64,000 nucleotides of DNA, taken from positions 60,632,002 to 60,696,001 of the forward strand of contig OZ038507.1 in the NCBI GenBank assembly GCA_964036315.1, written 5' to 3'. Position numbers and translations under genes: made by a program. This DNA is from Acanthosepion esculentum. Lineage: Eukaryota; Mollusca; Cephalopoda; Sepiida; Sepiidae. Shown here piece after piece: positions 31,797 through 42,079 of the stretch; the first letter of the stretch is position 1, and each line of letters starts with the position of its first letter. A model generated the notes under the pieces. The model made no database searches. It was not told the origin of the DNA and was given only the letters and a program-made list of their open reading frames with translations.

Positions 31797-33745
31797 TTAG
31801 CTTAAGTGCTCTATCCATTGCCAGAGGGTGGGCATAATGTCCAGGCCTTTGACAGCATCTTCCACCATCCCACATGTCTGCCGGGACCCCGAGCCAGTCC
31901 TGATAACAGTAAGAACCCGCTTTGCGTCCGGAAAATTCTGCAGGTCTTCTATGGCTTTATCGCCAAACTTCTGCATAGCCAACAAGTGCTTTAAGGCATG
32001 TATCCTGTTTCCGTAGTTTTTAGCTCTTTCCATTTGGCTTGAGGACACCTGGAAGACATTTACTCTGGTGTTATACGGCAATTTAGCCTTTCTCCTTTTC
32101 TGTCGGGAGTCCAGAGATGGGCTTCTATTCCTCCTTTAAGAGGAGCGGAAGACTATGATGCCCTGGGAGTGGGCAACCTTTTAAGGGGAGACATATTCAT
32201 GGGGTTGAGGGTTAGTGACCTAGTCACTGTAGGAGAGCTTTTCTTGTCAGCTTGGGAAGTTGGGGCAGAGGCTGAGGGGCGTCGTACCCACACTGTTTCA
32301 TTTTGATCTTTTTGGCTGGAGGTTTGGGCACCTTTTCAAGGAGGAGGATTTTGTAGGAGTTAGGGTCAATGACCTGGCCATTGGAGGAGTGCTGAGATTT
32401 TCTTTGGGGAAGATGGCACGGAAGATGAAGGACGCGGTACCCCCACTGGTCTATGTTGCTTTTTCGCCTTCAGCAAACTTTCTAAATCATGGATCTCAAA
32501 TTTTTCGTATCTGGGATCATACATCTTGCACTGGTTGTGTAATGTTTCAGCGAAATGGGAATGGGGCTGTTAGTGTCCTTGCTCTTATGTGCTTCAGAGG
32601 ACTGAGATACCGCAGCTTAGAGCTTCCTTTTTGCTCGGCACACGACCTGCCATTCCTGCTTCTCTTCCACCTTCTTTTTGGCAGGCAATGCAGGCTCTGG
32701 AAGAGACCCAACCGGGACTTTTTGTCTACCAGTGGCGGAACAATTAGTTTCAGCTCGAGGAGGATTGGACTTAGGTGCAACTCCAGAGGCCTTCTTCTCT
32801 GGTCATGAAGGGGCGAGATGACCAATCACGCCACACTTCCAACAAGCTGGTTTTCTCCTCGTCACGATAAAGGGGTAATTCTTCCCGTCTATCTCCAAGC
32901 TGTTGAGAATGGAGGTAAAGCCTTTACGGTCCATTATCAACTCAAACCCCTACTCACCTGTCTCATACACTGGAGTATCACTCACTAATTGATATACCCC
33001 TAAGTGATCTTCGAGAATATAATCAGGAATCTCATATACCGTCACCTTGGTCCTAAGCCGTCCTCGGTATTCTGTGCGGATGATACAATCTTTTGGGATT
33101 AAATCAGGAGACGTTGCATTCGCACAGTCCTCTGGCGTGAGCAACAGTATGTGCACACATAAAAAAATCCTAAAAACTTTATATTTTGTTGAGGTTTAAC
33201 CCCCAAGGAATTCAGTGCTTTCATCATTGTGCCTTTAGTGCACCGAGAAATTTTGCGGGTGAGCTTGTCGACCACAAAGACTGACACTGTTCTTTTTTTA
33301 ATGCGCTCTTGTGTATCGACGTCTACCAAGAGCCCGCCATAAGTAACCAGATGAGCAAACTGTTTGGCTCTCTCAACGAAAACCGCCACTTGACTATGCA
33401 TTTTTTGGGGAGGACTCCAAACGGGGTGATTGTCCTGTCGCTACACCTTTGACTTCGACGTCCTCCATGCTAGTGCTCGTGTCTTTCTCTTTTTCACTTT
33501 CCTTTTCATTATTCTTCTCTATAAAGGGAGTGGATAGATTATCCTTTCACTTATAGGCTCTAACTAGATTTATTTTCATTTTGTCTTGTCGATTTTTTGG
33601 GGTGAACAGCCTCGTTTTCTTTGTCTGGTGGATGTGCCTTAATGGCAGATCCAAATAAATTTTTGATGGTCCGACTATGGTCGGCCATCCTGTGACGTTT
33701 TCCCCCTAACATCCAGAGATTTTTCATTTTTCCCGGCCACAAAGT
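31797..33745 (-). pseudogene. Gag-like / LINE ORF1-like pseudogene with zinc knuckle
   Basis: Minus-strand coding pieces in order from 33742: MADHSRTIKNLFGSAIKAHP; then FVERAKQFAHLVTYGGLLVD, RTVSVFVVDKLTRK and TMMKALNSLGVKP; LIPKDCIIRTEYRGRLRTKV; MDRKGFTSILNSLEIDGKNY. A zinc knuckle CWKCGVIGHLAPS follows at 32803-32844, where the expected last Cys codon is TGA. Then come basic/Pro-rich pieces, and a tail ending LKHLLAMQKFGDKAIEDLQN and PTLWQWIEHLS. The order (basic N-terminus, folded region, zinc knuckle) fits a nucleic-acid-binding Gag or ORF1 protein. At least four frame breaks; no pol adjoins it. Which element it came from is not resolved. Confidence 0.7.
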
Positions 33746-34095
33746 TCAAACAAAAGTAAAAAAGCAGAAACGAAAATGGAAATGAAGAACAAAATACGAA
33801 ATTAAAAAAATAAAACAAATTCGGCTAGAGCGGAAAGAAAGTGAAAAAAAAAAAAAATCAACAAAAGGAAACAAATTTTATCAAAAACAAAAATAAGAAA
33901 AATTAACAGAAAAATGTCCAAATACGATACTCGCACGGTCCAAAAAGCTCGTAGAAAAATGTGCAAATAAATTCCTCATGAGATCAAATGCTGATCTGAA
34001 AGAGAAAAATGCCAGAAACTCCGTCAGTAGTCCTCTGTAATTGTTAACTAATCTCCCTCAATAAGAGGGAGTACTGTTTAAATATTCTTAGACCA
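33746..34095. other. No feature recognised
   Basis: A-rich sequence on the 5' side of the gag-like frame. It could be that element's 5' UTR, but nothing shows it. Confidence 0.4.
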
Positions 34096-34119
34096 GTCCA
34101 TATATGGGGTGTTCAGCTA

Positions 34120-34750
34120 CTCCACAACATGAGTAAAGAAGAAATTTTAAGAAAAATGGAAACAAAAAGGATACTTATACTTAGAATCAGAAAGTTTCAG
34201 ATGAAATCTTTGGGGCACTTTCTTTTTAATAAATTCACCCCAAGCAAGCCGATAATGCCATTAAAACGAATAGCCTACTGGGAGTGAAATAGAATGAAAA
34301 GACTTTAGAAGGAACCAGAAATCCAATCCTAAACAGGAAGCAAGGGATAAACCTCTACTCCTGTTCAAAAGGGAGGAATGTGAACCTTGCGATAGGCAAA
34401 CCAATTTACTTTTTAGGGTGAGACGTTAAAATGATACAGTTTTAAAAGACTTTAAATGGAACTGGAAACCCAATTCTAAACAGAAAACAAGGGATAAACT
34501 TCTATTCAAAAAATAAAAAGAAAGAAAAAGAAGAGGAGTGAGGAAAGGGTGCTAAGAGAATTTGACACTCATAGGACATACTGAAAGGAAGAAGGACAGG
34601 AAAAGAAATGAGTAAGATACCTAACGGATTTGTGTAAATGGTTGACAGGACACGGTCTGGGAAGGATAATAAAGATTTAAACAGCTATGAAGGATAGGAA
34701 GTTGTTGAGAGCTATGATAAGAAGTTGTGGAGAGCTATGATCGTCTCCAA
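34120..34750 (+). pseudogene. LINE C-terminal fragment with internal insertion
   Basis: MSKEEILRKMETKRILILRI, RKFQMKSLGHF is interrupted at about 34222-34530 and resumes with VRKGCLREFDTH, YLTDLCKWLTGHGLGRI and MKDRKLLRAMI, with the last motif partly duplicated. The insert contains a ~75-bp segment in two diverged copies (AAGACTTTA.A.GGAAC, AAGCAAGGGATAAAC), origin unknown. Confidence 0.8.
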
Positions 34751-34899
34751 TTTACGGTATTTTTTTTCATAATGCCTTATCCCATTAAGTCGTACGCGAC
34801 CATGTCTAGTAAAAGTTTATTTTTCATGTTTATTATCTGTGAATTAACCTTTTAGTGAAGATAGCGGACTGGTTTCTCAATGCCATTTCCAATGTTATG

Positions 34900-35370
34900 A
34901 ATCCAGAGATGTTATTCTTCCTTAAAGGTGTTGGTGATCATGGCTCTCCTCAATTTCCTTTCCTTTATTATTTGCTAATTGCCATGAATTCTTGGAAAAT
35001 TTAGTGGAGTGGTTTTCCGTTATCTTTCCCACAATCTTTTAATTCAAAGTAGTCTTTCACCTTTCAGGGCGTATACGATTATAGCTCTCTACAGCTTCAT
35101 TTTCGTTATCGGCAAATTGTCAAGTATTCTTGGGAGAGGCTTTCCCGTTGTCTTCTCAGTATTGAATTCAGAGCTATCCTTCTCAGGACGTTGGCGATCA
35201 TGGCTTTCCGTAGATTACTTTTTTTCTTTCTTTCCTTTTTAAAAAATAATCTATGGATTGCCATAACTCCCAGGGATTGATATTGGTGGAATTTTCCCTT
35301 ACCTACTGCATGGTCTTGTATTCAGAGCTACCATTATCCATTCAGGACGTAAGCGATAATGGGAAAAAGG
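34900..35370. repeat. Tandem repeat of LINE 3'-end-like units, ~4 diverged copies
   Basis: Motifs GT.GGCGATCATGGCTCTCC recur near 34930, 35070, 35190 and 35350 with GTGGAGTGGTTTTCCGTTAT- and GAATTCAGAGCTA-type segments between them. The first motif is the complement of the LINE 3' end (GGAGAGCCATGATCG). Spacing 120-155 bp. An older relative of the 25.3-kb array joined to another repeat. Confidence 0.65.
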
Positions 35371-35424
35371 TGGATTCCTACCTTTACCAAGCTTGTTAGT
35401 GCAAAAGTAAACACAGAAATGATC

Positions 35425-35705
35425 AGAATTTGATTGATCGATTCGTCTGTTTAACGGCACATCAATTACTTATGGGTTGTTTAATCCCAAAATTAAATTT
35501 TCTTGGGAGCTTTGAAGTAATAAAACTGCGATATATGTCATTCTGCCTTCGCAGTAGAATATATGGTAGATGATACTCAGCTTTTGTGCATATACATGTT
35601 TGTGTGGACATGATTACTAGAGGCGGTGATATGTATATGTTTTATGTTATAGTTTTATTGAAGTTATATTTTAGAATAGAGTTTGACGTAAGAAACTGTA
35701 GGATA
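35425..35705 (+). repeat. Foldback-family single arm
   Basis: TTTAACGGCACATCAATTAC, TTAAATTTTCTTGGGAGCTT, GTGGACATGATTACTAGAGG and TATTTTAGAATAGAGTTTGA match the right arm of the palindrome at 40881-41340. It has an extra ~35-bp insertion. Confidence 0.82.
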
Positions 35706-35849
35706 TTATATGGATTAATGTCATGAAAGTTATTTCATATTAGTTTTTGGTGATATTTCAAACGGAATTGGGTGAAGTCGCTACAATTTGCTAGCATGTG
35801 CGTATTGTTGGCAATCTTTTATATAAAAATGTATTTTTATACTTTCATA

Positions 35850-36103
35850 GTGTTTTGCTTTTGTTTTTGGAGTGTTCACTATTTGCCCATAGCTGGGACC
35901 CTAACAGGTGCTACCACACTGGGTCAGGTTGGACCTGGAGACAACAGCAATTAAGAGGTGGTTCCACAATCCTCAAGACAACCCGATCAGAGGCCTTGTC
36001 TCCGGGTGTAGTTTATCGCCAGGACTAATCAGAATTTGAACTCGGCGCATCGATTCTAAACGCAAACACTGATAAAGATCACGCTACCTGTACATTCAAG
36101 GGA
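35850..36103 (-). mobile_element. tRNA-derived SINE with head
   Basis: Minus strand: head GTACAGGTAGCGTGATCTTT, B box GAGTTCAAATTCT (36031-36043), then GATAAACTACACCC, AGGCCTCTGATCGGGTTGTC, TGGAACCACCTCTTAATTGC and GTTAGGGTCCCAGC. Other copies lie at 6575-6735 and 61075-61290. Confidence 0.82.
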
Positions 36104-37150
36104 GCAAAAATGAGATCGTTAACCTTGAAATCTTAAGTTGAATTCGCTTTTAAATGTATTCATTTTAGAGACAAGCGCTTAAATTGCGGTTCTTAAAATT
36201 CTTATTCTTAAAATGATGTTAAAATAATCAGCAAATTTATGTAATTGTTTTATTAATTGGAAGAGAAAACATAGAATGTTCACAGTATGTAATTAACTGA
36301 AATTAGTCAGTTATTGTTCGTATAATGACGTAAACATGCCAGTAATTGCTAATAGATGAAATGCGCATTAAAACAGAGTTGTCGCCCTTGAATACGGACT
36401 TGTCAAATTATGAGACACATCTTGACAAAAAAAAAAATTATATTCAATTACCGTATTTTATGGCATATAAGGCGCACTTTTTTTTTTTTTTTTACTAAAA
36501 ATATCTTTTAAAATTCTCCTGCGTTTTATATGCCCTATATAGTTTTAAAATTCGTGATAGTCGGCCGAAATTAGCTACCTGGCAACTCCTATTAGCTTGA
36601 GTAACTTTCATATACCTATTGTCATTATTTAAAAGGCTAGTATGCAGATTAAAAGTGTTATCATTGATAATATTCATTATACTAATTTCATCACGTTTAA
36701 TATTAGTACTTTGTTTCACTAAAATTATATGCAATAAATTCAAATTATATGTTTGTAAAATATATTTGTTTCATTAATATTTTTCTTGCGATAACTTCCG
36801 GTTGCATTGGTATAAATGCGATCAGAAACTTTATATCCTAATTATTCCAATTAGACTTTTACAAGGCGCAGATTGTACAGATCATATAAAAGAAAATTTT
36901 TGACTGAATGTTAATGGTAACTGTCTTTTTTGCTCAATTGTAATAATTGCTTGATTTTTATTTTGTTTCCTTAGCTTTGGATATAATAAAGTTCTTACAG
37001 TCTCGTGTTTTTTTTTCTATTATTTTTAGTTTAATTGTAATCATGGCTTCTTTAACCAAAATAGTACCTTATAAATATAGCTTAGGCTGTACCATTTACT
37101 AATAATTTGACTAATAACTAATTTTTTCTTGATTTGCTATACTGAAATTG
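36104..37150. other. No gene; possible DNA-transposon end at 36451-36490
   Basis: ACCGTATTTTATGGCATATA, AGGCGCACTTTTT resembles the end of widespread non-autonomous DNA transposons, but no matching inverted end is clear. The rest is AT-rich and unassigned. Confidence 0.4.
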
Positions 37151-37151
37151 G

Positions 37152-37262
37152 GGTGTAGGAAATCATGGCTCTCCACAACTTCGTATACTTTGTAGCGTTT
37201 AGCAATGGTTGTCATTCGATTATCGTGTTCGCTCGCTGTTTTGACATCCATTTACACGAGCT
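37152..37262 (-). pseudogene. LINE 3'-end fragment
   Basis: The complement of GGCTCTCCACAACTTCGTAT and the following sequence encodes the terminal KWM...LLNATKYTKLWRAMI segment of the 23-kb LINE family. Confidence 0.7.
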
Positions 37263-37264
37263 CA

Positions 37265-37310
37265 TTAGAAATCAGTTGCTAGAAAAGTGGATTGACTGTG
37301 TTGTGCTAGA
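37265..37310 (+). pseudogene. Jockey-like LINE fragment, left part split by hAT
   Basis: SVARKVD.LCCAR continues exactly at 38331 with CARQFSSSES once one copy of the 8-bp duplication is removed. Confidence 0.78.
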
Positions 37311-37569
37311 AATGTGGTTCCCAACGTGAGGCGCACACCACACAGAGAGGCAAATTTGATTTTGAAAAGCGGAATTCGAGAAGGAGTTATTAACATTGAA
37401 TTTTTTCTAGTGTGTGTGAGTTAATAAATGCGGTGCATATACAATATGCATACAAAAAATGTTTGTGCGCATGTATATAAATGTCGAATTACGTATGCAC
37501 TGTTTTGGTTAGGTTTGATTTTACGGTATATCAACCTCAATGGGTTATTTAATGCCGACAAAATTTTTG

Positions 37570-37910
37570 TTGCTGGTAATATTTTTTTTCCAAAAACGTG
37601 TTACTGGTAATATTTTTCCTTCAAAAATCTATTTCCGGTAAAATTTTTCCTTCTAAAAGTCTATTTCTGGTAATATTTTTCCTTCAAAAATCTATTTCTG
37701 GTAATATTTTTCCTTCTAAAATTCTATATCTGGTAATATTTTTCCTTCAAAAATCTATTTCTGGTAATATTTTTCCTACAAAAATCTATTTCTGGTAATA
37801 ATTTACCTTCAAAAATCTATTTCTGGTAATATTGTTCCTTATAAAATTCTATTTCTGGTAATATTTTTCTTTCTAAAATTCTATTTCTGGTAATATTTTT
37901 CCACATTACA
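37570..37910. repeat. ~31-bp minisatellite inside the hAT-like element, ~11 copies
   Basis: CTGGTAATATTTTTCCTTCA, AAAATCTATTT repeats with 29-33 bp spacing. The same motif appears once or a few times in the related repeats at 2526 and 6345. Confidence 0.93.
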
Positions 37911-37984
37911 ACCAAAGATGTTTGCGGTTTCTCTCTTCTTTTTAAAATTTACACTTTTCTCTCGTTGGAACTACTATAACCTCT

Positions 37985-38074
37985 TCTCTCTTTCTCTCTC
38001 TCTCTCTCTGTCTCTCTCTCTCTCTCTATCTATATCTATCTATCTATCTATCTATATATATGTGTATTGGTAAC

Positions 38075-38154
<80 letters not shown>

Positions 38155-38175
38155 GTTACCAATACATATTTATAG
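37985..38175. repeat. (CT)n/(TATC)n and an AT-loop inverted repeat
   Basis: CT and ATCT repeats, then TGTATTGGTAACACAATATA, a long (AT)n run, and the exact complement TATTGTGTTACCAATACA. A cruciform-prone hairpin with the (AT)n as its loop and inner stem. Confidence 0.93.
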
Positions 38176-38330
38176 TTCTTAAAGAAAGTTAAGTCAATGG
38201 CCTTTTAGGCTTTTTACAAGTGAATAAGAATTCATGTTTTGAATAATAAGAATTATATCTCAGACGGTGAGGCATCAGGATTTGAGAAATGCTTAGGTGG
38301 TGCGTGGCCAAAGAAAGGGTGGGAACCACT

Positions 38331-38880
38331 GTGCTAGACAATTTTCCTCATCAGAATCCGTCTTATGCATTTAGAAATCTACCATCTAACCCTCGTCCGT
38401 GCATTGTATACAGTAGCCATATCTGGTCTGGTGCACCTGCTGTACATCTCGAGATTCTTGACAAAATCCAAAGAAGGATCTGCAATCTAATCGATCCTGA
38501 CCTGGCATCTCAACTTCGGTCACTTTCTCACCAACGTGATGTGGCTTACCTCTGTCTTTTCTACAAATATTTCCATGGCAACTGCTCTGATGAGTTTTTT
38601 ACCCTGATGCCCTAACTACATGAATTTAAGCTTGCTACAAGATTGGACATTAGGTCTCACAATTTTACTGTTGAACAACCTACATGCAACCGTATATTTG
38701 ATAATTATCGTACTTCTCGCCTGTGGCAATATCTTCCGATTTCTTGCTACCCTACCACCAACAATCTTTAAAAATTTGAATGCAACTCCGGTCACCATCT
38801 TCTGTCTTCCTGACGTCTGTTCTTTTATTGTCTTGTCTCTTCACAAAAGACTTCTCGTTCTCTTTCACACCCAGTCTTAG
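38331..38880 (+). pseudogene. Jockey-like LINE, right part
   Basis: IWSGAPAVHLEILDKIQRRI, CNLIDPDLASQLRSLSHQRD, VAYLCLFYKYFHGNCSDEFF, a stop, then LATRLDIRSHNFTVE and TSRLWQYLPISCYP. Continues the LINE interrupted at 37310. No poly(A) seen; the 3' part grades into the tandem repeat at 38810. Confidence 0.88.
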
Positions 38881-39290
38881 TGGCATTATCGCCATCTCCT
38901 ATCTTCCTTAAACCTGTTTTTTTATTGTCCTTTCTCCTCACTAATATCTTCTCATTCTCTTTCACTCTCAATAACCCCTTGCGTCTTTGTGGCATTATCG
39001 TCTTCTTCTGTCTTCCTGAAACACGTTCTTTTATTGTCCTTTCTCCTCACTAAAGTCTTCTCATTCTCTTTCACTCTAACTCCTTGCGTCTTAGTGGCAT
39101 TATAGCCATCTTCTGTCTTCCTGAAAGCTTTTCTTTTATTGTCCTTTCTTCTCACTAAAGACTTCTCTTTCACTCTCAGTAACCCCTTGTAATCCTAGTC
39201 TCTTTCCAGTTAACTTTGACCTTCAAAAATTTAAATGTACTGACAATCGTTATTTTTTGTCTTCATTATTCTTGTTCTTTTATTATTCTC
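38810..39290. repeat. ~100-bp tandem repeat from LINE 3' tail, 4-5 copies
   Basis: TTCTTTTATTGTCCTTTCTC, CTCACTAAAG.CTTCTC, TTTCACTCT, GTCTTAGTGGCATTAT.GCC and ATCTTCTGTCTTCCTGAA recur at spacing 98-107 bp. The TGCGTCTTAGTGGC segment is the 3' UTR of the adjoining LINE (compare TGCGTGATAGTGGCC at 6113). Confidence 0.85.
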
Positions 39291-39339
39291 TTATCTTAAT
39301 AATGTTTTTCTTTTCTTTTCTTACATTCTTTCACACTCA

Positions 39340-39410
39340 GTAGCATTACAAGATATGCAAATGATACAGTTATTATAGTAGACACGGAAAGAAAACTACA
39401 AAAATATAAT
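39340..39410 (+). pseudogene. LINE palm fragment (YAND)
   Basis: ITRYANDTVIIVDTERKLQK is the YADD region of the 23-kb LINE family with the first Asp changed to Asn. Only this short piece remains. Confidence 0.7.
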
Positions 39411-39645
39411 ATTCTACACTTTCTTAAATCAAAATGTTTTCCAAAATACGACTTCAACAAAACTACAATATAAAACACATATATCACCGCCTCTAGTAAT
39501 CATGTCGACAGAAATATGTTTTTGCAAAATAGCTGAGTATAATTTATTATATATTACTTCAAAGCTCCTAAGAAAATTAAATTTCAGCATTAAATGACCC
39601 ATAAGGAATTGATGTGTCGTTAAACAATCTAAGAATTGTAATAAA
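39411..39645 (-). repeat. Foldback-family single arm
   Basis: Matches the left arm of 40881-41340: AACAAAACTACAATATAAAA, TATCACCGCCTCTAGTAATC, ATTACTTCAAAGCTCCTAAG, GATGTGTCGTTAAA. Cut on the right by the Helitron-like element. Confidence 0.83.
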
Positions 39646-39656
39646 ACCTTGAATTA

Positions 39657-39677
39657 TCTCTATCTATAAAAGGCAGG

Positions 39678-39719
<42 letters not shown>

Positions 39720-40452
39720 CGAATGCACGGCCGCAATTTTCGACGGATTTGCACCAAAATTTACATGCACATTCTTCAAGTTAGTAGAAAGTCCAAGACC
39801 GACTTTGAATTTCCCAACTCCCATCGATAGTAGAAATAATCGAATTTTTCATGCTTCTACGGTAGTTTTCATGTAGTTTGCGGCCATTTTCTACTGGCCA
39901 GAGTGAGAGCCTATAGCTGGCTGCCACGAATAGGCAGGAAGATTCTATTGGCCAGCGTGAGAGCCAAAATCTGACTGACATGAATGTTAACTAGCATGCT
40001 AGCATGCAAAAAAAATCGATAGCTGCATTTGTCACAAGTGGGAAAAATTTAATTCTGCATGGCACTTTACTCCAATTGGCTCATTCGCTTGCTTAAACTC
40101 AACGTTGATTCTGATTCCGCAGAACTGGGTTGGGTGTGAAAAAGTATTTGTTGTTAACATTCTTTTTTCATTCTGTTTTTACAGTTACGAGCCCTTTTTT
40201 AAAGCTGATCGTTTTGTGTTCATTTTGTTTTGTTCTTTTTTCGTAACAGATTTAATGTTTAGTATAGAGCTTAGAAAAAATTCGCAGTGTGAGATTGGCA
40301 AGAAGTAAGGCATGTAGCAACATCAGCACGGCAAAGGGCACTCCTTTAAAGGCAAGGAAGGGCAAAAATATTTTAAGTCAAGTGATAGCGAATGCTGTGT
40401 GAGTCGTACGATTTTTGAATCAAGCACGGGCAACGCCGGGCCATGCTGCTAG
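39657..40452 (+). mobile_element. Non-autonomous Helitron-like element
   Basis: Begins TCTCTATCTATAAAAGGCAG after an A and ends GCACGGGCAACGCCGGGCCA, TGCTGCTAG before a T. This fits Helitron rules (5' TC, 3' CTRR, A/T insertion, GC-rich 3' end). No target duplication or TIR is expected or seen. A (TG)n tract lies 20 bp from the 5' end. No Rep/helicase frame. Confidence 0.72.
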
Positions 40453-40880
40453 TTTACCGCTAAAATACTTACCTTATTTACAGCTTGAGAATTAATAAGG
40501 GATTTAATATTGACTCCTTAATCAAGTCCGTTACCAACAATAAACTGATTTTTCATTGCTTCAGCTAGACGTTTCACAAATGCTTCATAGATGCCTTAAT
40601 TAACCAAAATTCGATTAGCAGAAATTCAGAAAGTGAATTGAAGAAAGATTAAAACATTTTATTCAACTTGAAAGAAACTAGTTTAAAAATGATCTCGTGT
40701 TTCAGCCTTCATATTGAAAAATGTTCACTGTATTCCCCAAATGGTATAAGTATTATTTATTGATGTAAGTAATTACTTATTCAGGTTTTGTAAATACCAC
40801 ATAGTTTGAAGGATTAGGGAGAATGAAAGTAAAACATAGTTATTAACATGAAAGAGCTATTTGATGACATTAATGCATAT
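40453..40880. other. No feature recognised
   Basis: AT-rich, nothing supported. Confidence 0.5.
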
Positions 40881-41340
40881 AATATCCTGCAATGTCTTTA
40901 AAAAACCAAATTGTATTAGAAAATACGGCTTCAGCAAAACTACAACATAAAACACACATATCACCGCCTCTAGTAATCATGTCGACAGAAACATATTTTT
41001 GCCCAAAAGCTGGGTATCATTTATTATATATTACTTCAAAGCTCCTAAGAAAATTAAATTTCGGAATTAAATGACCCATAAGGAGTTGATGTGTCGTTAA
41101 TCGATTGATTTACTGGTTTAACGACACATCAATTTCTTATGGGTCATTTAATGCCGAAATTTAATTTTCTTAGGAGCTTTGATATGATAAATGATGCTCA
41201 GCTTTTGTGCATATAGATGTTTCTGTGGACATGATTACTAGAGGTGGTGATATATGTGTTTTATATTGTAGTTTTGTTGAAGCCGTATTTTGGAATATAG
41301 TTTGATTTAAAAAAAAAACTGTAGAATATTATATTTTCGC
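40881..41340. repeat. Large imperfect palindrome, arms ~210 bp (foldback element)
   Basis: The left arm to about 41100 and the right arm from 41117 are inverted copies with mismatches and small indels. Shared are ATACGGCTTCA.CAAAACTA, TCTAGTAATCATGTC.ACAG, AAGCTCCTAAGAAAATTAAA and TGATGTGTCGTTAA. The centre is ATCGATTGATTTACTGG. Single arms occur at 35425 and 39411. Confidence 0.9.
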
Positions 41341-42079
41341 AGTTTTCTTTCTGTGTCTGCTATCAACATTGTGTCATCATATTTCTGTTGCCCCACTTTG
41401 CCTCTTCGTCTGTGAGGTAATTGTTCAGCCTCAACTGCCATATAGCTAGATTGATATTACATAACAATTCGGCAATCTTTTCTTTGCTTTTAACAAAAAT
41501 TTCCTGTTTTCTTAATATATTTGGAAGGGATATTTCATATTTTAATGCATTTTCGAACTTATATTTGTTTACATTTTAAAAAAGAGAAAAGAACGATATA
41601 CTTTACGCTTTGATAAACCCTGTTATTGTTCACTGAAAGAAATTTCAGTTTGAATAATAAAATAAGATATTGCGTGAGATCGAATCAACATTTGTCAGTG
41701 ATGTGGAATTTTCCGGTATAAACAGATACGGCAATAAAAGTCAATCGGCCGGATATAATTGTGAAAGATTTTCTAGAAGAATAAAAGTGCGTGCTTATTG
41801 AGTTGAACAGTCCCTGTTGATGCAAACATTTCTGTCAAATTGATCCACAAACTAAACACAAGAATCGAGAAACTGAAATTCAGAAGAGGAGACGTCTCAA
41901 AACTCAATGCCATTTTTTATTCAAGCACCTCGAACCATTTCCTAAAATGAGGAAGATTATTTTCCAAATTCCCTGATAAATCGAGGGTTACGGTTGAAAT
42001 CCAAAGAATTGCACTCATGAGTACCTGCCAAATCCTGGAAAAAGTTTTATCAATGTGACTATACTATTAAAATTTGCAT
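41341..42079. other. No feature recognised
   Basis: No coding similarity or repeat seen before the minisatellite. Confidence 0.5.

Larger units (their letters stand above)
37311..38330. mobile_element. hAT-like non-autonomous element with 8-bp target duplication
   Basis: Flanked by GTGCTAGA at 37303-37310 and 38331-38338. Ends are AATGTGGTTCCCAACG on the left and, inverted, AGTGGTTCCCACCC on the right, resembling hAT termini (CAGTGGTTCCCAAC type). No transposase frame. The interior holds a GGCATATCAA-family repeat, a ~31-bp minisatellite and an AT-loop hairpin. Confidence 0.83.

Noticed and set aside
32260..32808. A 182-codon plus-strand open frame
   Set aside because: It is the antisense of the gag-like pseudogene, whose minus-strand pieces have recognisable motifs including a zinc knuckle.
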